A stretch of DNA of 64,000 bases from Tachypleus tridentatus (lineage: Eukaryota; Arthropoda; Merostomata; Xiphosura; Limulidae). The stretch's first letter is position 1. Each line of letters begins with the position of its first letter. Below are positions 47,891-58,200 of this stretch, piece by piece. The stretch covers positions 104,021,285 through 104,085,284 of the forward strand of contig NC_134827.1 of assembly GCF_004210375.1 (NCBI RefSeq), written 5' to 3'. The notes below the pieces were generated by a model. It was not told the DNA's origin. It made no database searches and worked only from the letters and a program-made list of their open reading frames with translations. The translations under genes were made by a program, and so were the position numbers.

Positions 47891-48780
47891 ATCTTTCCTT
47901 ATGTATGATAAAATGTAATATTTGAATCTTAAACGAATGTATCACAATGATCCATTGTGAAATGGTAAGTGTGACGTTGACCAATAACGTAAGTTGTTGA
48001 TACCGCATGGAATAAATGACGTTTTTTTACGTCAGTTGGGTGAACCAGTTTCTTAGAAAATGTTTACGTCTATGCATACTGGTTATATAGGAATCATTTT
48101 AGCTGGTTGGTAGCAGAGGACCCGACATTGTCTGAAGGTCAGCAAGTTCCTAGCACGTGATGTAAGAGGAATTTCCAACCAAAACGTAACCCTAGAACTT
48201 GCTATGTAGTTGGAGAAGATATACAGAATAAATACCAGTTGGATCATAGTGGGGAGTTTCAGATCAGTTCTGAAAGTTTCTAGTCAGCGTCTAGAAAATA
48301 CTATTATTTCAATTCTCACAAATACTGCAACATCTTTAGAAACGGCTGGTGAACCCCAAAAATAGCAGGTGTCACAAGCTCTGAGGTAAATGTTTTATTC
48401 TTATTATTGGTAATAGTGCTAGACTAAATTTGTTGAGGTGTTTTGTCATCATTCTCTTACGTGTGTTTTTTTTTTCGCGCCAAATGCTTAGAAAGTTCCC
48501 TCTACTGACAATTTCGAGAGAAATAAAAGACAGAACTTAAATTAAATAATAAAATACTAAAGATAATTTTGTTTAAAATTAGTTGATGTCTTTGTTCATA
48601 TTTTATTTTAAACGAGCTTTAGTAAATTAACTGTTTTATTTTTAATGATAAAATGACGTGTTTTTGTTGTTCTTTTACCTTCGCGAGTAGTAGTCCAGAT
48701 AAACCAATCTTTGATCTGCCAGACGAATGAAAATAGATTCCAAATAAATCAGTTGTTGAAAGATAGAGTTGTATCTAAAA
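47891..48780. other. Upstream region of SPH2
   Basis: No SINE. Contains ggttatata at 48,081 and a plausible 5' non-coding exon whose donor would be ctgag|gtaaat at 48,386, about 650 bp before the coding start. Confidence 0.4.
48081..48115 (+). promoter_or_regulatory. Candidate TATA box of SPH2
   Basis: ggttatatag at 48,081-48,090. The same 9-mer ggttatata occurs upstream of SPH1 at 22,056. An alternative TATA-like aataaata lies at 48,227 with tcagtt at 48,264. Sequence context only. Confidence 0.3.
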
Positions 48781-48925
48781 ATGTATTCTAAAGACACCTG
48801 TGGTATAAGTTTTAAAACTTTTATTAAAATAAAGTACAGAACAATGTGTCGATCTTCTTTGGTCATCTTCAGGTTAACGAAGATTACATTTTTACTTCAA
48901 GTGAATTTTTTGTCATCATGGAGTT
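48781..48925. mobile_element. Interspersed repeat P (Penelope-like candidate)
   Basis: taagttttaaaacttttatt, aaaataaagtacagaacaat, gtgtcgatcttctttggtca, tcttcaggttaacgaag, tttttacttcaagtg. Shares ordered motifs with 13,925-14,045. Confidence 0.45.
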
Positions 48926-49034
48926 GTATCTAAAGTTTTAAGCAGTGTCCTTGACTTAACCATTTCAATAGTACTATTTGAGGTTTTAAAACACCTCAAG
49001 CAGTTTTACAGAACATAATAAATGTTTTCAGTAA

Positions 49035-49295
49035 ATGAAGTTCCTTGCACTAACCGTTCTTCTGGGGATCTCCTGGGCTCGTCCCCAGGACGATAGACTA
49101 ATCTGGGGTAGTGCAGAAAGTGATGTTAGTAGAAGGACTGGAAATGATAATCCCGAGGGTCCAAACCCTAATAAAAATTACCATGGATGCTTGTGTGTAC
49201 CCTTCTACTTGTGTAAAGACGATAACATCATTATTGACGGGTCAGGAATTCTCGACCCCAGAAACAAGCCGCCGCCAACTGCTGAACCACATCTG
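49035..49295 (+). CDS. SPH2 coding exon 1
   Basis: 87 codons: signal peptide, linker, CLCVPFYLC half of the clip and a proline-rich end. Donor GTATGT at 49,296, phase 0. Confidence 0.88.
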
Positions 49296-52200
49296 GTATG
49301 TAATGTATTATTTCTTCTTGTTTTTAATGTAGTAATATCAGAGGAAGCTATCACTTGTGATTTCAGTTTTCTATTGTTATTTTTTTTCTGTTATGGATGC
49401 CATTTACAAAAACTTAGTTTCCCTGTAATTATACGTTAGCTATGTCCCCCATCCGGATGGACAACGGTACGTCTATAGACTTAAATCCTATAATCCGGTA
49501 GCCACTCTAACATGGTTTTACCCTAAAACAAACATCACTAATTGATGGTGATTTATTAGACTAAAGTCAAGGTGTGTCAGGGCGTTCGACTTATAATCCG
49601 AGGGTCGCAGGTTCGAATCCCGGTCGCACCAAACATACACGCCCTTTCAGCCGTGGGGGCGTGAAAATGTGACGGTCAATCCCACTGTTCGTTGGTAAAA
49701 GAGTAGCCCAAGAGTTGGCGGTGGATGGTGATGACTAGCTGCCTTCTCTCTAGTTTTACACTGCTAAATTAGGGACGGTTAGCGCAGATAGCCCTTGAGT
49801 AGCTTTGCGCGAAATTCAAAAAACAAACTAACGTATAGCATGCGTACAATTTGTGAAACAGGTACGGTCAAAGAAACTCACAAAAACGTGTAAGTAGAGT
49901 AGTCTGCCCCAAATACAACAGAATTATTGTCAAACACCTTAAAATTATGCTTTCTGCGGCATTTTGAGCCCCTTATATTTACCAAAAACGAACAAGTTTA
50001 CCATTTCTTATTGTCAGTTTATGTCTTCTATCGAAAAATATCTTCAATCAAAGCCCGCGTAAAATGATCGAAACAGGGCTAAGTAATTTAAAAAAAAAAA
50101 AAAAAAAAAGCGTAATCTCCGAGTTTGTTATGTTATGGGCAAGTTAAAAATGGACTTGCCCATTCTTGGGCCTGTAGAAAAGTATCTTTTATGCAATCTC
50201 ATGTAAATTACCCAAAATACAACCGAAAACATGACCCCCCCAAAAAAAATGATGCTTTATTTGTGAGCTCTGGGTCCTTAAAAACACAAGACTCAAAAGA
50301 GACAAGAAAATCCAAGGTTTTTGTCACTGGGTCGGGCACATAAAATTTGATATCTGTACAAATTTTCATCTTAATCGTTTTAAATATGGCCACACAGGAG
50401 CTGAAAATGAAAATATTTGGGTCACTTCACCTTTGACCCCATAAAGTCTTTTGTAAAAGAGGCCTAAATAAAAGAAAGATAAAGAGAAATGTGTCTGGAC
50501 GTGTTGAGTCAAGGTATAACCCTGCCAAGTTTCAGGTCAGTCCGTCAAGGAATCACAAAATGGAGGTCGATTTATAAGTGTTTGGAAGAAAAATATCTTG
50601 TCATAAGCTACTCGGTTGACATATAAAACAAAAACTGTGTCTGTCAAAAGATAGCATAAAAACAGCTTGTCATAAGCTACTCGGTTGACATATAAAACAA
50701 AAACTGTGTCTGTCAAAAGATAGCATAAAAACAGCTTGTCATAAGCTACTCGGTTGACATATAAAACAAAAACTGTGTCTGTCAAAAGACAGCATAAAAA
50801 CAGCTTGTCATAAGCTACTCGGTTGACATATAAAACAAAAACTGTGTCTGTCAAAAGACAGCATAAAAACAGCTTGTCATAAGCTACTGGGTTGTTTGTT
50901 TATTTATTTTGAATTTCGCACAAAGCTACTCGAGGGTTATCTGCGCGAGCCGTCCCTAATTTAACAGTGTAAGACTAGAGGGAAGGCAGCTAGTCATCAC
51001 CACCCACCGCCAACTCTTGGTCTACTCTTTTAGCAACGAATAGTGGGATTGACATTCACTTTGTAACGCCCCCACGGCTAAAAGGGCGCCCATGTTTGGG
51101 GCGACGGGGATGCGAACCCGCGATTACGAGTCGCACGCCTTAACCCACATGGCCATGCATGACAAGTCACCACACAAAGTTTTCGTAATAGGTATCGTGC
51201 AACGTATAACATTGATTACAGATAAACATGGAATTTTTTTAGTACATTCTGATGTTAATAAGTATCTAAGTAAACACAGCGATTAACAAACAAGTTGATC
51301 GTATATTAAGACGTCAGATAAAGATCTTTTCACGTGTTATCTTTCCTCTTAGTCGTTTAATTCACAACCTTTCGAATGTATTTACGTCGTCAAAGCGTCA
51401 CTAGTAGTTAACGTGCCGAGGAACGAAATGCACGGTGCAAGGTTCGAACCATGCTCCACACTCTCTACTGTAGGGGCGTTATAAAACTGACAGTCACTTC
51501 ACCAGTTCGATGCAAAACAGCTGTATACGCGACGGGTGCTTTTGATTGTTTGCCCTCCCTATGATCAGTAGCTTAAAATTGGCAACGGCTATGCCTGAGC
51601 CTTATGGTGGCCGTTTGGTTCACGTGTTATTATAAGTTTCCGGTTAGGTTAAAAGTTCCACAGTTTTAGCAACTGACAACGTGTACAATAGACTTCCAGT
51701 GGCATAGCGATATGTTTGCAAACTTATTCTGATGGAAACCGGTTTACATACCTGTGGTTGGTAGAGAACAGACAGTCATTTGTGTAGATTTGTGCTTAAT
51801 AAAAAACAACAGTGTGTACTTTAACTGTAAAGTAGCCTTGTGACCGAAAGCTTATGAAATATTTAAAAATCACAAAAAAAGGAAACAGAAAACCTCTTTT
51901 ATATTACTATCTTTTCAACTTCCGAATACCTGAATACATAGTTTACCTGCATCTACTGGAACTTCATGTAAGTGAACATTATTTCAGAATGCTACCTTGG
52001 CACCAGCTGGGGCAAATGGATGTGGACCTTTTCATGTTTGTTGCACCTTGCCAGAAACAACCACCAAAACGCCTTTCGTGCCACACTGTGGTTTCAGAAA
52101 CATCAATGGGATTAATAAACGTATTCTGAACACTAAAGAAAACGGACTGTCTCAGTTTGGAGAATGGCCTTGGCAGGTAAGAAGAAGACAACGACCAGTC

Positions 52201-55200
52201 TGAGTTTGAAGTATGGTCTTGGCAGGTAAGAGGAAGAAACGACCTCTTTCAGTTTGGAGAATGGCCTTGGCAGGTAAGAGGAAGAAAACAACCAGTTTCA
52301 GTTTGGAGAACGGCTTTGGCAGGTAGGAGGAAGAAAACGACCAGTCTCAGTTTGGAGAATGGCCTTGGCAGGTAAGAGGAAGGAAACGACCTGTTTCACT
52401 TTGGAGAATGGCCTTGGCAGGTAAGAGGAAGGAAACGACCTCTTTCAGTTTGGAGAACGGCCTTGGAAGGTAAAGGAAAAAACCAGTCTCAGTTTGGAGA
52501 ATGGCCTTGGCAGGTAAGAGGAAGGAAACGACCAGTCTGAGTTTGGAGTATGGTCTTGGCAGGTAAGAGGAAGAAAATGACCAGTCTGAGTTTGGAGTAT
52601 GGTCTTGGCAGGTAAGAGGAAGAAAATGACCAGTCTGAGTTTGGAGTATGGTCTTGGCAGGTAAGAGGAAGAAAATGACCAGTTTGAGTTTGGAGTATGG
52701 CCTTGGCAGGTAAGAGGAGGGATATTGCGTGTTTCACTTTAGAGAATGATCTTGGCAGTAAGAAGAAAAAACGACCTCTTTCAGTTTGGAGAATGACCTT
52801 TAAGCAGGTAAGAAATTTCGAGTCGTATCTTATGTTTACTCTGGTGGTGGTTTAATGAAGATAAAGCGCCTCTACTGTATACAAACAAAAATAAATGCGA
52901 AGAAAACTGTAAAATAAAATTAAAAAATATTGTGTAAATCCAATTTAATACGGAAAATTTGTAAGAATATACAGAAATTTCATAAATGCAATTCTTAATA
53001 TAAACTTGATTTTCAAATATGTATAATTTTTACTATAATCTCTAAATAAAGATTATAAGTAGAACAAAATCCTTGAGATATCTAACCAACGTCAACCATA
53101 AAAGTTAAGTTCATATTTGACAAGATTTTTAACTCGGTCCTCGCAGAGGTTTTTTATCCCTCTTCACTGAGCTACTTAATTCAAATACGTGATTTATGTC
53201 TACTTGTAGTCACTTTAACATTCCATTAAGTTTCTTGTCCAAATTTCAAAGCAGCTTACTAAAATTTATTTCAACAATTTAAAACTTAAGAAAAGAGAAG
53301 GTTTATCTTACTGAAGCTAACTTTTAGTTTTATTCGCTACTCAGGCAGCTGTCCTAAAGGTCGAAGGAAAAGTCAACATATTTCAGTGTGGTGCTGTTTT
53401 AATAGACAACCTTCATTTACTGACCGTAGCCCACTGCGTCTACAGATTTACGTATGTATGATTACTAGTGAGACTAGCTCACAAGTTTATATTAGTATCA
53501 TTTATCGGTGACTTTAGCCCATTGTTTGTAGATGTTTGGTAACCCTAGTTTGTTGCTATCATTGTTTGGAAATCCAAGTTTAACACTGTTAGCTGCCACT
53601 TCCATCTGAATGTTTGTGATACATGTGGTAAGATTTTGTCTAAGACTTTTTTATATTATTATAAAACAACAGAGTTGCTTGATGGAGTAAAGGTGGTGTT
53701 AATACGCCACGATCTAACACACATACAAACACACCAAGATTACAAGAAACGGTTCGATAAGACATTACTATGACTAGCATCACCACTTACATACAAATAG
53801 TCGGTTAATTAACACGTCACTACATAATAATGACTGACACCATGACTAAACCCAAGATAAACGGTTAATTAACACACTACCACCTAATCATGACTGACCC
53901 CACCATCAAACCCACGATAAACGGTTAGTTAACACATCACAATCTAATCATGAGTGGGTTTGCCACCGAGACCAGTACAAGAAATTATTGGGTCTTCTCG
54001 CGACATTACACACGACAGAATAAACAAAAATAGAGAGATAAAGATAAAAAGAAGGCATAATTTATTTGTCAAGCACGTGGTCATATGTAACCTTTGTTAC
54101 AATAAATCGATAAGATAAATAAGTACGCTTTAAAATACTGATATTTAAGATGTACAATTTATGTCTCTGTCTTACATTATTATATGAATAAAACAATTGT
54201 ATATATTGGTGAAATATAGATTAAAATATTTATTTTAAAACATAACAAAACTGATAATTAAAACAGTCGAAGCGCGGACCTACTCGGAAAATCAATGATG
54301 TAACAAAACTATTTGTTATATTGTATAATCTTGTTCTTTGTAATGCCAAGACCGGCATTACCAGGTAGTTAGGGGGGCTTGATTGACAATCAGATGGTCG
54401 CGGGTTCAAATCCCTGTCCAACGAGACGTGCTGTGCTATTCCTTTCAGCCCGGTCAATCCCAATTTTCGTCGGCATTGGGTGTTGATGACTAGCTGCCTT
54501 CCCTCTTGTCATCCACTGCTAAATTATGGAAGGCTATCGCAGATAACCTCGTGTAGTTATGCACGAACTTAAAACCAAACTTAATTATGCGTGTAGAATT
54601 TTGCAAATTACGTCTTTTTGAGAACCTGTCTCGATCTGTTTGTTTATGATAAATCAACAAGAAAATTGTTATTTCAGGTCTGGGAACGACTACCACCTAA
54701 AGGTCAGGCTTGGTGAATGGGACACTCAAAACACTGAAGAATTCTATGAGCACGAGGACCATGACGTAGGAGAAATTATTATTCATCCCAAGTACGATGA
54801 CGAAAGAAAAAACCTTTGGGATGATATCGCTATCTTGAGGTTAAAATCCGAAGTCTCCTTGAAGCCACACATTGACACAATCTGCTTGCCAAATTTTCAA
54901 GAATCTTTTGAGGATGTTACTTGTGTGGTTACTGGGTGGGGTAAAGACGCCTACAGTAAGTTATTCTTTGTTTGTTTGTCAAAACCAAGTTTGAAGTTGC
55001 TGTCTCACTATTCGTGTTTAACCAAAACAACTCGCTACAAAAAAAAACGTTGTTCCTTCCAATCCATTCACGTACCAACAAATCTGTTTTCTCCTTTCTG
55101 ATTCGCCAAAAAAGTATGACCCGGTTATGGCCAGGTGTTTAGGGCGTTCGACTCGTAATCTGAGGGTCGAAGGCTAGAATCTCTATCACGTAAAAGGTGC

Positions 55201-58200
55201 GCGCCCTCACAGCAATGGGGATATTATAATGGCGCGGTCAATCTCACTATTCGTTGGTAAAAGAGTAGCCCAAGAGTTGGCGGTGGGCGGCGATGACTAG
55301 CTCCCTTGCCTGTAGTCATAAATTGCTAAATTAACTACGGCTAGTGCAGATATCCCTTGTATAGCTTTGCGCGAAAATTCAAAAACAACAATAGTCAGCA
55401 CCTATTTCTTCCTTTTATTAGCACTTCGTCTCTTTCTTGTTTTTAATCCTTGCATATAGTTGAAAAGATTTAACGTTCTCAATATTTTAAAAACAATACT
55501 TTCTTTACTCTTATCCTAGGCCCGGCATGGCCAGGGGGTTAAGGCACTTGACTCGTGATCTGAGGATTGCAGGTTCGAAGCCCCGTCACACCAAACATGC
55601 TCGCGCTTTCAGCCGTAGGAGTGTTATAAAGTTACGGCCAATCCCACTATTCGTTGGTAAAAGAGTAACCCAAGAGTTGGCGGTGGGTGGTGATGACTAG
55701 CTGCCTTCCCTCTAGTCTTACACTACCAAATTAGGGACGGCTAGTGCAGATAGCTCTCGTGTATTTTTGCGCGAAATTCAAAAGCAAAACGATACTCTTG
55801 TCCTCGGATAACTTTCATTTACATTTTGGCTTATCTTAGTAATTATGCACTCATACAATAGTTGTTGTTTTTTTAAATCTGGTTCTCAAGAAGTTTTCAT
55901 TTCTATTTCGGTTTATCGTATTAATTAACCCTCTCGGCGTGACATCTGGCTATGCGCATGTCACGATGTTTTAGTGAGCTACTTTCAGAGTTTAATTAAA
56001 CTAATTCTTCAAGGTATACCATAAATATTTAACATAAATTACTTATTATAATATTGTCACTGTTCATACAAAGCATAATTTTCATAGCCTTCAATCTTAT
56101 CTGATTATAGAGCCATGAAATAGACAACCAGTACTTATATCCAATACTATAATATTTATAAATAATACAAAGCCAAGGTTTTCATCTTACATATTACGTA
56201 TCTTACATTTTGTATATTTAACACCATAGTACCTTCAGTACAATAAAGTAGAGTTAAGTGTTATCGACTTTCGACAACAAAAATGAGAAAACCCGTAGAA
56301 ATACTTTGTTCTTGTTTTCACCTATATTCTTTACATATTATTATAAAAGTTAAAGTAATCAAGATATAAAAATATGAAACTTTTTTATATTAGTTGAGCT
56401 CAGATTAGATGAAATAAATAACATTATTATATAATTTTTTTCACAATCTGTGCGAGAGAACATCTCTCTAGTCGCTTGTGCGTAATGAAATTCGATAACT
56501 AACGCGAGCCGCATGTTCGCCAAGTGGTTTACAGCTTATAATGACACGATTAAACAAAATTCAAAGGGCATAAAACAATACAATTTAAGTATATGTTTGT
56601 TTCTTATAGCAAAGCCATATCGAACGTTCAGCTGTGTCTACTGAGTCGAATCGAACCCCTGATTTTGGTGTGGTAAATCTGTAGACTTACCGTTGTTCCA
56701 GCGATGGACAATTTAAATATAAATAGATGTACACTGTTACGAGTTTAAAGCTATCAAAGATAAACAGATGTAGTTTCATATTACGATGTGAAATCGTTCC
56801 AACAAAATAAGCCCCCCAGTGGCTCAGCGGTATGTCTGCGGACTTACAACGCTAAAAACCGGGTTTCAATACCCGTGGTGGGTAGAGCACAGATAGCCCA
56901 TTGTATAGCTTTGTGCTTAACTCAAAATATAAGGGTAACTTCGATTATTTTAGTTTTTTTTATTGTTACGAGACTAGTCAAATTGACCAATCTTGTATAA
57001 AGCTAGGATTGAGAAAAATAATAAACAAAATATAAAGCTGTACTGAAAGAAGACGTTTGAAATTTATTTAGGAAGTTTCAAAGATTACGCAAATAAAATT
57101 TGAAAATTTTTGAAAAGAGTAAAAGTATTTTTATTATTTTAATCTTAACGTGGAAGTTACTCAGCTTGGTCTAGAATATACAAACAATATATATTCATAA
57201 ACAAACTTTTAGTGAAAATAATTCATTAAAAAATCTGATTTTTGTTTGCAAAAGACTTGTAATGTTTACTAAAAGTCTGTCAAACTTTGTGAAGATAACA
57301 CAAAGTGTATTAAAAGTTATGTCTCTCAGTGGCACAGCGGTATGTCTTTGGGGTTACAAAACTAGAAACTGAGTTTCGATAACCATGGTGAATATAGCAC
57401 AGATAGCTCATTGCGTACCTTTGTGCTTAATAAAAAAAATTAAAAAATCATACTATAATATCTATAATGAGTACAAAATGGTTACGAGGTTGGTCGATTT
57501 GATCAACTTTATTGCGAGAAACAGTGTTTTCAGAAAATAGTTTCTTTACTTTTTCCTCCTGATAGTTCTCAATTTTATTTCGATTTATGGTATTAACTAC
57601 GTATTTAGAGAACTTTTTCATTTGGCTAAACTATTATACTATACAACTGAAGTTTCACTTCATGGTAAATAACAGAATTTCTTCCCTTCAGAGAATGGTA
57701 CATACTCCAATATCTTGAGAGAAGTTATTGTACCTGTGATTCATAACTCTCAATGTGAACAACTTCTCAAGAAGACAAGACTAGGCAGACATTTTACATT
57801 GTACGAAAAGTTCATTTGTGCTGGTGGAGAAAAAAAGAAAGATTCCTGTAAGGTATGTCATTATTAATATAAAATAGATATATTTTGAACTAAGCCTTTG
57901 AATTTTGGAATATGAGAGTATAACCTTTATAAGAAAAGTACAGGACACACTGATATCATTTTAGCTAAAGTTTCGTCAACCACTTCGTAAGTAACGAATG
58001 ATGGTGAACACAAATTATTCAGTATTGTAAAGTCTTCGGAGACACTCAAGCTCGGTTAACCCTTAAAAAGAACAGTGGATTTCTGTTTTGGTTTGGTGTT
58101 GAGGTGACGTTTCAATCTCCATGCTGAGTCTTGTTTTGTGTTGATTGTTTGTTTGATTTTTTAATTTCACGCAAAGCTACACGAAGGCTATCTGCGCTAG

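Noticed and set aside
32750..48000. A third protease-homologue copy between the two genes
   Set aside because: I looked for LTxAHC, DDIAIL and GDGGGP-type exons and saw none in this interval.
49111..49332. Plus-strand 73-codon ORF
   Set aside because: Alternative frame inside SPH2 exon 1.
51854..52129. Plus-strand 91-codon ORF
   Set aside because: Reads SPH2 exon 2 in the wrong frame; the exon with splice sites and clip cysteines is in the other frame.
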